Shown here: positions 1-6,327 of the stretch, piece by piece | How the letters are laid out: each line of letters opens with the position of its first letter | Numbering within the stretch: the stretch's first letter is position 1 | Assembly: GCA_945827465.1 (NCBI GenBank) | Contig: CALZOH010000178.1 | Coordinates: 1 to 6,686, forward strand | DNA length: 6,686 nt | Origin: an uncultured Prevotellaceae bacterium | Lineage (GTDB): Bacteria > Bacteroidota > Bacteroidia > Bacteroidales > Bacteroidaceae | Reading direction: 5' to 3' | Notes under the pieces: model-generated | Told to the model about the DNA's origin: nothing | The model's database searches: none | What the model saw: the letters and a program-made list of their open reading frames with translations, nothing else | Program-made: the position numbers and the translations under genes

Positions 1-47
1 CTACACACTGCATATCGTCGGCAGCGTCAGATGTGTATAAGAGACAG
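1..47. other. Illumina Nextera adapter remnant (sequencing artefact)
   Basis: These bases are library adapter, not genome. Bases 1-6 match the end of the P5 flow-cell sequence. Bases 7-14 (ACTGCATA) match a Nextera i5 index, 506 as I recall it. Bases 15-28 (TCGTCGGCAGCGTC) are the Nextera read-1 primer segment. Bases 29-47 (AGATGTGTATAAGAGACAG) are the 19-bp Tn5 mosaic end. The order and junctions are exactly those of a tagmentation library molecule, so genomic sequence starts at 48, where Tn5 cut. The window's left edge is therefore a contig end with untrimmed adapter. It should not be read as a Tn5-type mobile element. Any reading frame through this stretch is meaningless. Confidence 0.98.
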
Positions 48-129
48 GTCACAAAAGTATTCTTTCACAAAAAAACTGGAACGAAGGCCGGAAAGAAAAT
101 ATGGGTGCAACTGAAGCAGAATGCTTCTC

Positions 130-2139
130 TTAGTGGGAGGAAGCCTGCTCCTTTTGGAGTTGTAACATGGCGTCGCGATATTGTGCTGCCAAGATAAAAT
201 CGTAGGCCTTGGCAGCCAATTCCATCTTTCGGCGCAGTGATTCCACGGTTTCAGCACCCTTCTTGCGATATGTTTCCTCTTGTTCGGCCACTTGGCTCGA
301 GGTCTGTTGGGCAGAATAAGTGCCCGGCGATTCCGATTTGTTGGAAGCAAGAAGATGGTTCTCGCCAATGGATTTCACAATCTGTCGGGGCGTTATGTGA
401 TGCTCCTTGTTATAACGAATTTGTTTCTCCCGATGGCGGAGCGTCTCGTCAATGGTGAGCTGCATGCTTTGCGTAATGCGGTCGGCATACATAATCACTT
501 TTCCATGAACGTTGCGGGCCGCTCTGCCGGCCGTCTGCATCAAGGAGCGATGACTGCGAAGGAAACCCTCCTTGTCGGCGTCAAGAATAGCTACCAACGA
601 CACCTCAGGCAAGTCGAGTCCTTCACGAAGCAGATTCACACCGACCAAAACATCAAACGTTCCGTTGCGCAACTCTTCAAGAATGCGCACGCGGTCCAAC
701 GTGTCGACCTCGCTGTGGATGTAATTGGCATTCACGCCGTGCGTGTTGAGAAAAGACGTCAGGTCTTCGGCCATGCGCTTGGTCAGCGTAGTCACCAAAA
801 CACGCTCCTCCCGTTCCTTGCATATCTGAATCTCTTCCATCAGGTCGTCAATTTGGGTGAGGATAGGGCGGATGATGATTTCCGGGTCGAGAAGTCCGGT
901 AGGGCGAATAATTTGTTCCACCACAATGCCACCACTTTGCTGCAACTCATATTCGGCCGGGGTGGCACTGACATAAATCACCTGTCGCGCCATTTCCTGG
1001 AACTCCTCAAACTTGAGCGGACGGTTGTCGAGAGCGGCTGGTAAGCGGAAACCATATTCTACCAAGGCCAACTTGCGACTGCGGTCACCGCCATACATGG
1101 CGTTGATTTGGGGCACGCTCACGTGGCTTTCGTCAATCACCATCAGAAAATCCTTCGGAAAGAAGTCGAGCAGGCAGTAGGGACGCGTGCCCGGAGCGCG
1201 GCCATCGAAATATCTGGAGTAATTCTCAATGCCGCTGCAGTAGCCCAGCTCCTTGATCATCTCCACGTCATACGTCACCCGTTCGTGCAGGCGGTCTGCC
1301 TCCACCAACTTGCCAAGACTTCTCAGCTCAGCCTCGCGAACCACCAAATCGTTCAAAATTTCTGACGTGGCCGTCTCAATCACCTCCTGAGAAGTCACAA
1401 ACAAATTAGCCGGATAGATCTTGTATTCCTCAAAACTTTGGCTCTTTGCCCCCAACTCATTCAGTTCTTCAATGCTGTCGATTTCGTTATCCCAAAACGA
1501 AATGCGGATGATGTCGTGAGAATAAGCCAAACTGACCTCCACCGTATCGCCTTTCACACGGAACGAACCGGGATTTTGCTCCAGATCATTCCTCACGTAC
1601 TGTGAAGCAACCAACTGGCGCATCAGTTTATTGCGCTCCATCGTACGGCCGCACTTCAGCTCAATGACATTCTCGTAGAACGCACCCGGATTGCCCATAC
1701 CGTAGATGCACGACACCGACGAAACCACAATCACATCCTTCCGCCCCGAAAGCAAAGCCGATGTAGAGGCCAACCGCATGCGTTCGATCTCCTGATTAAT
1801 CTGTAAGTCCTTTTCAATGTAAGTATCGGTAGAAGAAATATAGGCTTCCGGTTGGTAATAATCGTAGTAGGAAACATAGTATTCCACCGCATTATTGGGA
1901 AAGAAATTCTTGAATTCGGTGTAAAGCTGGGCCGCTAAGGTTTTATTGTGACTCAACACCAGCGTGGGCTTGTTGACATTCTTGATCACATTGGCAATGG
2001 TAAACGTCTTGCCTGCTCCCGTAACGCCCAACAGCGTCTGTCCGGCTTCTCCGGCCAATACCCCCTCGGTAAGTTCCCTGATAGCTTCGGGTTGATCGCC
2101 CGTAGGCTCGTACTCCGAAATCAATTCAAAATGATTCAT
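130..2139 (-). CDS. uvrB: Excinuclease ABC subunit B (UvrB)
   Basis: UvrB is the central ATP-dependent helicase-like subunit of bacterial nucleotide excision repair. It receives damaged DNA from UvrA, inserts a beta-hairpin to verify the lesion, and recruits UvrC for incision. The 669-aa protein is full length (the E. coli protein is about 673 aa). Visible motifs in order: N-terminal TGDQPEAI (about 13-20); Walker A GVTGAGKT (38-45, Ala where many homologues have Ser); the tyrosine-rich beta-hairpin YYVSYYDYYQPEAY (87-100); helicase motif II DESH (336-339); SATP motif III (391-394); motifs V and VI, including LREGLDLPE and QTAGRAAR (about 504-542); and a C-terminal UVR domain (about 630-664) for UvrC contact. 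I chose ATG at 2139, giving MNHFEL, because homology begins there. An in-frame ATG at 2229 would add 30 unrelated residues and run into the opposite promoter. The gene is divergent from bamD. Identification is very secure. Confidence 0.98.
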   Translation of the reverse strand: MNHFELISEYEPTGDQPEAIRELTEGVLAGEAGQTLLGVTGAGKTFTIANVIKNVNKPTLVLSHNKTLAAQLYTEFKNFFPNNAVEYYVSYYDYYQPEAYISSTDTYIEKDLQINQEIERMRLASTSALLSGRKDVIVVSSVSCIYGMGNPGAFYENVIELKCGRTMERNKLMRQLVASQYVRNDLEQNPGSFRVKGDTVEVSLAYSHDIIRISFWDNEIDSIEELNELGAKSQSFEEYKIYPANLFVTSQEVIETATSEILNDLVVREAELRSLGKLVEADRLHERVTYDVEMIKELGYCSGIENYSRYFDGRAPGTRPYCLLDFFPKDFLMVIDESHVSVPQINAMYGGDRSRKLALVEYGFRLPAALDNRPLKFEEFQEMARQVIYVSATPAEYELQQSGGIVVEQIIRPTGLLDPEIIIRPILTQIDDLMEEIQICKEREERVLVTTLTKRMAEDLTSFLNTHGVNANYIHSEVDTLDRVRILEELRNGTFDVLVGVNLLREGLDLPEVSLVAILDADKEGFLRSHRSLMQTAGRAARNVHGKVIMYADRITQSMQLTIDETLRHREKQIRYNKEHHITPRQIVKSIGENHLLASNKSESPGTYSAQQTSSQVAEQEETYRKKGAETVESLRRKMELAAKAYDFILAAQYRDAMLQLQKEQASSH

Positions 2140-2143
2140 GCTG

Positions 2144-2151
2144 CAAAAATA
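2144..2151 (-). promoter_or_regulatory. uvrB promoter -7 box
   Basis: On the minus strand this reads TATTTTTG, a perfect match to the Bacteroidetes -7 consensus TAnnTTTG recognised by the phylum's primary sigma factor. Only four bases separate it from the uvrB ATG at 2139, so transcription should start at or within a few bases of the start codon. I could not find a TTG -33 element at the preferred 19-21 bp spacing. A TTG at 2166-2164 is only 12 bp upstream of the box. The call therefore rests on the -7 box and its position. Confidence 0.55.
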
Positions 2152-2214
2152 CGGAACAATCGGCAATTCCGCCCTCGAAGTGCATCCTATTTCTGTAATT
2201 TTAAATTTGATTCG

Positions 2215-2245
2215 TTGCACGAATGTCAATAAATCGCTAATTTTG
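2215..2245 (+). promoter_or_regulatory. bamD operon promoter
   Basis: A Bacteroidetes-type promoter. The -33 element TTG (2215-2217) is separated by exactly 20 bp from the -7 box TAATTTTG (2238-2245), matching the TTG/TAnnTTTG architecture. Transcription would start near 2249-2251, leaving a 5' leader of about 15 bases before the bamD ATG. No comparable promoter is evident in the short gaps downstream, so this one probably serves the whole run bamD-rpoZ-DUF4293-ssb-gldE-PPTase. Confidence 0.75.
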
Positions 2246-2264
2246 CACGCAGATTGAGAGAAGA

Positions 2265-3089
2265 ATGAAAATAGTAAGGTATCAAATCATCTACGCAATA
2301 CTGCTCGGACTGCTTTGTTCATGTGGAGGAATCAACAAAGTATTGAAAAGCAAAGACCCCGATTACAAATACGAAGTAGCGAAGCAATGCTACATGAATG
2401 GCAAATATGAAAACGCCAGCATGCTGCTCAACGATGTCTTGGCCAGTATGAAGGGAACAGAAAAAGGAGATGAATCCTTATTTCTCTTGGGTATGTGCAA
2501 GCTCAGCGCGAAAGACTATGTGACGGCTAACGATTACTTTACCAAATATTGTAACAGCTATGCCAGTGGTCCGCATCTTGAAGAAGCTTATTTCTATGCC
2601 GGATACTCCTTGCTCTGCTCAACCGTAGGCCCCAACCTCGATCAAACTGCCACCTATTCGGCTGTAACGGCCTTCCAAAACTTCTTGGAAGCCTATCCCA
2701 ACTCTAAATTTTCAGCCGCGGCCCGCGGTCTTATCTTTGAATTGCAAGACAAGTTGGTGGAGAAAGAATATCTTTCAGCCCAACTCTATTATAATTTGGG
2801 TGACTACTTCGGCAATTGCACCATGGGAGGAAGCAATTACGAAGCCTGCATCATCACCGCCCAAAATGCCATCCGAGACTATCCCTACACCCGTCGTAAA
2901 GAAGACTTCTCCATCCTGATACTTCGTGCCAAGTATGATTTGGCCGTCAGAAGTGTGGAAAGTAAGATGAACGAGCGTTACAATGATACGATTGACGAAT
3001 ACTATGGTTTCGTCAACGAATTTCCGAAGTCAAAGTATTTGAACGAAGCCAAGAAGATTTACGACAAAGCAAAAACCGCAATTAAATAA
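2265..3089 (+). CDS. bamD: Outer-membrane assembly lipoprotein BamD
   Basis: A 274-aa lipoprotein of the BamD/YfiO family. BamD is anchored to the inner face of the outer membrane and works with BamA to fold and insert beta-barrel proteins. The N-terminus has a short basic stretch (MKIVRYQ), a hydrophobic core (about 8-17) and a lipobox LCSC (17-20), so Cys20 should be lipidated. The residues after it (GGINK) lack the acidic cluster that sends Bacteroidetes lipoproteins to the cell surface, which fits a periplasm-facing role. The rest is helical tetratricopeptide-like repeats. These include helices around 35-60 (YEVAKQCYMNGKYENASMLL), 72-98, 103-145 (with the repeat-typical F..FLEAYPNSKF) and a terminal repeat with FVNEFPKSKYLNEAKKIY. 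The length is a little above the E. coli protein (245 aa). The gene is first in the plus-strand operon, followed after 19 bp by rpoZ, a pairing I recall as common in Bacteroidetes. Confidence 0.93.
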   Translation: MKIVRYQIIYAILLGLLCSCGGINKVLKSKDPDYKYEVAKQCYMNGKYENASMLLNDVLASMKGTEKGDESLFLLGMCKLSAKDYVTANDYFTKYCNSYASGPHLEEAYFYAGYSLLCSTVGPNLDQTATYSAVTAFQNFLEAYPNSKFSAAARGLIFELQDKLVEKEYLSAQLYYNLGDYFGNCTMGGSNYEACIITAQNAIRDYPYTRRKEDFSILILRAKYDLAVRSVESKMNERYNDTIDEYYGFVNEFPKSKYLNEAKKIYDKAKTAIK

Positions 3090-3108
3090 CAAACTATAGA
3101 TAATAACG

Positions 3109-3447
3109 ATGAATCACAAGAAAATTAACGCACCTACCACAACCGTTACTCATAATTTGATGGATTTCAGCGAACCGACAGGTAACATCTATGAGAGTGT
3201 TGTCATTATGAGCAAACGTGCTAATCAGATTACCAGTGAAATCAAAAACGACTTGTCAACCAAGCTCAAAGAGTTCGGTACGAAGAACGATAGCCTGGAT
3301 GAAGAGTTTGAAAATCGTGAGCAGATTGAGATTTCCCGTTATTATGAGCGCATGCCCAAGCCGGTATTAATTGCCGAACAGGAATTTTTGGAGGATAAAA
3401 TCTACTACCGCAATCCTACGGAGAATAAAGATAAATTCAAGTTCTGA
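3109..3447 (+). CDS. rpoZ: RNA polymerase omega subunit (Rpb6/RpoZ family)
   Basis: A 112-aa protein of the Bacteroidetes omega type. Omega binds the beta' C-terminus and helps RNA polymerase assemble and stay stable. Its hallmark helix is visible at residues 26-42, NIYESVVIMSKRANQI, which matches the family pattern N.YE.v..a.kRA.qi. The C-terminal part RMPKPVLIAEQEFLEDKIYY (81-100) resembles what I recall of Bacteroidetes homologues and is absent from the E. coli protein. The charged middle (45-75) is a likely linker or helix. The ATG lies 19 bp after bamD. The stop codon TGA overlaps the next gene's ATG by one base (TGATG at 3445-3449), so translation of the two is probably coupled. Confidence 0.9.
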   Translation: MNHKKINAPTTTVTHNLMDFSEPTGNIYESVVIMSKRANQITSEIKNDLSTKLKEFGTKNDSLDEEFENREQIEISRYYERMPKPVLIAEQEFLEDKIYYRNPTENKDKFKF

Positions 3448-3845
3448 TGATTCAAAGAATACAAAGCATATATCTGCTGGTAGCAACCATCTTGCTTGCA
3501 GCAGATGTATGCTTAACTTTTACTGAAAACTGGAGAGCAGAAGCCTCTACCGATTGGATTCTCGTTCCGGTGATATCCATGATGGCAGGTTCTGTTTCAT
3601 CGTTGATTGCCATCTTCCAGTTTAGCAATCGTAAGACCCAAGTGAAAACTGTTATGATGTCGCAGGTGTTTAATCTGGTTGCATGCCTGTCATTGATTGC
3701 CATCGTATATGTTTTCTCCTTTGTCATTGTCAACTTGGTGTGGGCCATTGCAGGAATTGTGATTGCTTATATTTTCAATTTTTTTGCTCGCAAGGCTATT
3801 CTGAAAGACGAAGCCCTGGTGCGGGCAGCCGACCGAATCCGTTAA
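3447..3845 (+). CDS. DUF4293 family four-helix membrane protein
   Basis: A 132-aa integral membrane protein of unknown function. The N-terminus MIQRIQSIYLL and the C-terminal IKKDE.LVR.ADR.R-like ending (here AILKDEALVRAADRIR, 117-132) are the signatures I associate with DUF4293, a family largely confined to Bacteroidetes. Four hydrophobic segments are visible: about 8-24, 38-57, 71-90 and 91-114. A basic loop NRKTQVK (61-67) lies between the second and third, and the tail is charged, so the loop and both ends are predicted cytoplasmic by the positive-inside rule. The start codon overlaps the rpoZ stop by one base. No catalytic motif is apparent, and the conserved linkage to bamD and rpoZ is the only functional hint. 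Confidence 0.88.
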   Translation: MIQRIQSIYLLVATILLAADVCLTFTENWRAEASTDWILVPVISMMAGSVSSLIAIFQFSNRKTQVKTVMMSQVFNLVACLSLIAIVYVFSFVIVNLVWAIAGIVIAYIFNFFARKAILKDEALVRAADRIR

Positions 3846-3856
3846 TTGTTTCTTAG

Positions 3857-4258
3857 ATGCCAGTCTTTACTCTTAACAAAGTAATGTTGTTAGGTAACGT
3901 CGGTAAAGATCCCGACGTTCGGTATGTTGATACCAATATGGTGGTGGCTAAATTTGTTTTGGCAACCAGTGAACCGGGGTACACCTTGCCTAATGGGACT
4001 GAAGTACCCGAACATACCGAGTGGCATACCATTCTTTGTTGGAATCAATTGGCCAAAAGAGTAGAGCAATACATTCGGAAAGGATGTCGGGTTTATATTG
4101 AAGGTAAAATCCGGACACGCTCGTATGAAGACAAGAAGGGTATTACCCGTTATTTTACCGAAATCAATGCTGAGAAAATAGATATTGTATCTTTCCCTTC
4201 ATCCATCAGGCCGACAGAAGCGAAAGATGTGCCCTCAGTTCCCAATACGAATCAGTAA
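3857..4258 (+). CDS. ssb: Single-stranded DNA-binding protein (SSB), lacking the acidic tip
   Basis: A 133-aa SSB, which coats single-stranded DNA during replication, repair and recombination. A single OB fold spans about residues 6-112, with the expected landmarks LNKVMLLGNVGKDPDVRY (6-23), EWHTILCWNQLAKRVEQYIRKG (55-76) and VYIEGKIRTRSYEDKKGITRY (79-99). Aromatic DNA-stacking positions such as Trp56, Trp62 and Tyr90 are present. What is odd is the C-terminus. Family members normally have a flexible linker ending in an acidic amphipathic tip such as DDLPF, which recruits partner proteins. Here the chain stops about 20 residues after the OB fold at PSVPNTNQ. No such tip is encoded in the other forward frames before gldE, so a simple frameshift does not explain it. 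ATG at 3857 lies 11 bp after the DUF4293 gene. The gldE gene follows after 4 bp, an ssb-gldE pairing I recall in other Bacteroidetes. Confidence 0.93.
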   Translation: MPVFTLNKVMLLGNVGKDPDVRYVDTNMVVAKFVLATSEPGYTLPNGTEVPEHTEWHTILCWNQLAKRVEQYIRKGCRVYIEGKIRTRSYEDKKGITRYFTEINAEKIDIVSFPSSIRPTEAKDVPSVPNTNQ

Positions 4259-4262
4259 TAGC

Positions 4263-5501
4263 ATGATAGCTCTTTGCGGATGGATGATTCTGATGCTGGC
4301 CTTAGCTGCTTATTGGGCCGGAGTAGGGTGTTTCTATGGCTTTCAGTCGCAAGAGGATCTAAATATTCATTTTGCGCCGAAGTCAGAAGCAGATACTTCC
4401 GCTTCATCTTTGCATAACGTCTATTTCCTGACACACGATTTGTCGTTATTCGTTCAACGTTTCTTGTGGTTACTGCTTTGTCCCGTTGTAGTTTACCTAT
4501 TGTTCCGTTTGGAATTTGGTTTATACGAGTGGATCATGGTAGCCGCAGCGTCAGGATTGGCTGTCTGTGTGTTTTTCGTCTTGGGACTTTGTTGGGCCAA
4601 ACGGTGTATGGACAGAGGTATGACCGTGATGGGCGGCACGCGCAAGTTGTTGCAGTCGTTATTTCGTCTATTGTCGCCGTTGGTAGCGCCTTACGTCCGT
4701 TCGTTCCACATAGAAAGCTATGCCTCCAATCTGGAAACCAAGAAGACAAAGGTCTATAAGCGCGAAACGCTGCTGAAAGGTATCCTCCAATTCCGCAACG
4801 AAAACGTCAAGGATATCATGACTGCGCGTTTAGACATTGTTGATTTGGATATCAGCACTCCTTTCCCCGAAGTGCTGCGCTTGATCTCTGAAAACAGTTA
4901 TTCGCGTGTACCGGTTTATTCGGGAACCAAAGACAATATTGTAGGCGTATTATATATAAAGGATGTATTGCCTTATTTGGGTAAGACCGATAAATTCCGT
5001 TGGTCTTCCTTGATTCGTCCCCAGTTCTCCGTACCCGAGACCAAAAAGATCGATAATCTTTTGCGAGAATTTCAAAGTCGCAAAATCCACATGGCTGTAG
5101 TCATCGACGAATACGGTGGCGTGGCCGGTGTGGTGACTTTAGAAGATGTGATTGAAGAGATCGTCGGTGAAATCAATGATGAATACGACGATGATCACAA
5201 GCCTTATGTGGCCATCGGAGTGGATGAATACGTGTTCGATGCCAAAACCTCCTTGCAGGATTTCTGCAAATTGTTTAACCTCGACAGCTCTTTCTTCGAT
5301 CAGGTTGACGGCGATGCCGATACCGTAGCGGGTCTTTTGCTTGACTTGATTGGTGACCTGCCGCAAAAACATCAGGAAGTCCACTTTCAGCAGTTTAAGT
5401 TTGAAATACTCGAAGTGGATGAACGTCACATTGCCAAGGTGAAAGTCTCCGTGGAAGCATCTTCTGAAGACAACAAGTCCGATGAATCGGACTTGTCATG
5501 A
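4263..5501 (+). CDS. gldE: GldE-like CBS/CorC_HlyC membrane protein with a divergent membrane domain
   Basis: A 412-aa protein of the CorC/HlyC (CNNM-like) group named after the gliding-motility gene gldE. Homologues also occur in non-gliding Bacteroidetes, where the role is unsettled. Hydrophobic segments lie at about 5-24, 62-82 and 88-111, followed by an amphipathic stretch at 128-145. A CBS pair spans about 183-310, including NSYSRVPVY (211-219), VLYIKDVLPYL (229-239), HMAVVIDEYGGVAGVVTLED (276-295) and EEIVGEINDEYDDD (298-311). A CorC_HlyC domain occupies about 314-396, with DGDADTVAGLLLDLIGDLP. These cytosolic parts are typical. The membrane part is not: the DUF21 signatures (an SASE/SGSE-like motif in helix 1, GNN in helix 2, GEIxPK after helix 3) are replaced by AGVGCFYG, FLWLLLCP and LGLCWAK. 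I chose ATG 4263, 4 bp after ssb. The 4185 alternative overlaps ssb by 74 bp and adds non-homologous residues. Identification as GldE rests on the CBS/CorC half and the neighbours. Confidence 0.87.
   Translation: MIALCGWMILMLALAAYWAGVGCFYGFQSQEDLNIHFAPKSEADTSASSLHNVYFLTHDLSLFVQRFLWLLLCPVVVYLLFRLEFGLYEWIMVAAASGLAVCVFFVLGLCWAKRCMDRGMTVMGGTRKLLQSLFRLLSPLVAPYVRSFHIESYASNLETKKTKVYKRETLLKGILQFRNENVKDIMTARLDIVDLDISTPFPEVLRLISENSYSRVPVYSGTKDNIVGVLYIKDVLPYLGKTDKFRWSSLIRPQFSVPETKKIDNLLREFQSRKIHMAVVIDEYGGVAGVVTLEDVIEEIVGEINDEYDDDHKPYVAIGVDEYVFDAKTSLQDFCKLFNLDSSFFDQVDGDADTVAGLLLDLIGDLPQKHQEVHFQQFKFEILEVDERHIAKVKVSVEASSEDNKSDESDLS
5473..5496 (+). promoter_or_regulatory. Perfect 10-bp hairpin at the gldE/PPTase junction
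   Basis: ACAAGTCCGA (5473-5482) and TCGGACTTGT (5487-5496) form a perfect stem with a TGAA tetraloop. It lies in the last codons of gldE and ends two bases before the TGA stop at 5499. A pyrimidine-rich stretch (5502-5517) follows, but there is no immediate run of T, so it is a weak terminator at best. It could act as an attenuator, an RNA processing site or a 3'-end stabiliser separating gldE from the transferase gene. The structure is seen in the sequence, while any function is inference. Confidence 0.5.
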
Positions 5502-5520
5502 CCTCTTTTCCCCTTTCAAT

Positions 5521-6183
5521 ATGCCTTTGTTCTATCAGTCCGGTTCGCGTGACATCCAAATATATGTCTGGAAACTGGAAGAGTCGGTGGATGAATTGTG
5601 CAAGATTTCAGGTATTTCACGTTCTGAGGTCGACTTGCGTTTCAATCATTCGTCGCGTTGTTGCGAATGGTTGGCTGTGCGGGCGCTCATCAGGACTGTT
5701 TTAGGTCCGGATGTACTTGTTGCCTATCGAGCAACGGGTGAACCCTATCTGAAAGGCAGTTCTCTCCGCGTCAGCATATCTCATACGCGTGGTTATGTGG
5801 CCGTGGCGTTCCATCCGACATGTCACGTAGGCGTTGACATTGAATATTTCTCTCATCGCATTGATAAATTGGTTGGTCGCATCATGTCGTGTGGCGAAAA
5901 ACCGTCGTGTGAACTTGGTGCAGATGACAAGACCTGGTATTATCTCTTGGTGTGGAGCATGAAGGAATCGGTTTTTAAGGCATTGGACATATCGCTGTTG
6001 GATTATCAGACGGGCATACGCGTGTCGCCTTTCATGCTTGGCCGCTCCGGAGAGGCAAGTGTCACGTATTCTTATCTGAATTGGCATTATCCGGTGGATC
6101 TTCACTATTTACGTACCGACGATTTTGTGCTCACCTGGTGTTGCGAACGCTCATTTTTCCCTTCCTCCAAGTGTGCGCAGTAG
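5521..6183 (+). CDS. 4'-phosphopantetheinyl transferase (Sfp/HetI type)
   Basis: A 220-aa enzyme predicted to move the phosphopantetheine arm of coenzyme A onto a serine of carrier proteins (acyl, peptidyl or aryl carrier domains). The family signatures are visible: ISHTRGYVAVA (86-96), GVDIE (104-108) and WSMKES (145-150). Asp106, Glu108 and Glu149 are the expected magnesium ligands, and the length fits the Sfp group rather than the small AcpS type. ATG at 5521 gives MPLFYQSG, like the starts I recall for Bacteroidetes homologues. An in-frame ATG at 5482 sits in the hairpin inside gldE and adds 13 unrelated residues. The gene follows gldE by 19 bp, an arrangement I recall from related genomes. 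Its carrier substrate cannot be told from this window. It is the last gene of the operon. The segment after GVDIE (110-135, with two Cys) is less conserved-looking, but the catalytic residues are intact. Confidence 0.92.
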   Translation: MPLFYQSGSRDIQIYVWKLEESVDELCKISGISRSEVDLRFNHSSRCCEWLAVRALIRTVLGPDVLVAYRATGEPYLKGSSLRVSISHTRGYVAVAFHPTCHVGVDIEYFSHRIDKLVGRIMSCGEKPSCELGADDKTWYYLLVWSMKESVFKALDISLLDYQTGIRVSPFMLGRSGEASVTYSYLNWHYPVDLHYLRTDDFVLTWCCERSFFPSSKCAQ

Positions 6184-6188
6184 GAGAT

Positions 6189-6221
6189 TTCGGCCTATTT
6201 TTGCCTGATTGAAGGGCCGAA
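6189..6221 (+). repeat. Inverted repeat just after the PPTase stop
   Basis: TTCGGCC (6189-6195) and GGCCGAA (6215-6221) are perfect 7-bp complements around a 19-base loop, starting 5 bases after the PPTase stop codon. The position suits an operon-end structure. However, the loop is long and no T-run follows the stem, so calling it a terminator would be a guess. Confidence 0.3.
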
Positions 6222-6277
6222 GTGAGTGATGTTCTGCTAAAACTGTGCTGTCAGGAAGATTTTTTCTGAATAATACT

Positions 6278-6307
6278 ATGTCACGAACAAAAAAAGTATT
6301 ACCTTTG
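6278..6307 (+). promoter_or_regulatory. Promoter of the tandem tRNA-Arg genes
   Basis: TACCTTTG (6300-6307) is a perfect TAnnTTTG -7 box. An ATG at 6278-6280, one base off the TTG -33 element, lies 19 bp upstream, and A-rich DNA fills the spacer. Predicted initiation near 6311-6313 leaves about 15 bases of leader before the first tRNA. The tRNAs therefore appear to be transcribed separately from the protein operon upstream. Confidence 0.65.
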
Positions 6308-6327
6308 CACCCGTAAACAAAAAAAGA

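Noticed and set aside
29..47. Tn5 mosaic end, as if a transposon terminus
   Set aside because: It is directly preceded by the Illumina index and primer segments, so it comes from the sequencing library rather than a resident transposon.
112..126. Small inverted repeat GAAGC/GCTTC just downstream of uvrB as a terminator
   Set aside because: The stem is only 5 bp and no T-run follows on the minus strand, so it cannot be called a terminator. The contig ends too soon to look further.
280..1044. 254-codon open frame on the plus strand
   Set aside because: It lies wholly antisense to uvrB, whose protein is unmistakable. The translation is His/Arg/Leu-rich with no recognisable domain, typical of a shadow frame.
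2140..2229. Extended uvrB start at 2229
   Set aside because: The extra 30 residues do not resemble any UvrB N-terminus, cross the uvrB -7 box and reach into the spacer of the bamD promoter.
4185..4262. Upstream gldE start at 4185 inside ssb
   Set aside because: It would overlap ssb by 74 bp and add a polar, basic leader with no family resemblance. ATG 4263 starts right before the first hydrophobic segment.
4466..4759. 97-codon frame overlapping gldE, considered as evidence for a frameshifted membrane domain
   Set aside because: Its translation does not restore any DUF21 motif and is Arg/Ser/Val-rich noise. The main frame keeps well-spaced hydrophobic segments, so no frameshift is inferred.
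5482..5520. Upstream PPTase start at 5482 inside gldE
   Set aside because: The ATG sits at the apex of a stable hairpin. The added residues are unlike the family, while ATG 5521 gives the expected MPLFY start.
6251..6269. Hairpin-like stretch TCAGGAAGA...TTTTTCTGA before the tRNA promoter
   Set aside because: Its T-run lies inside the stem rather than after it, and the pairing needs G-T pairs, so terminator function is not supported.
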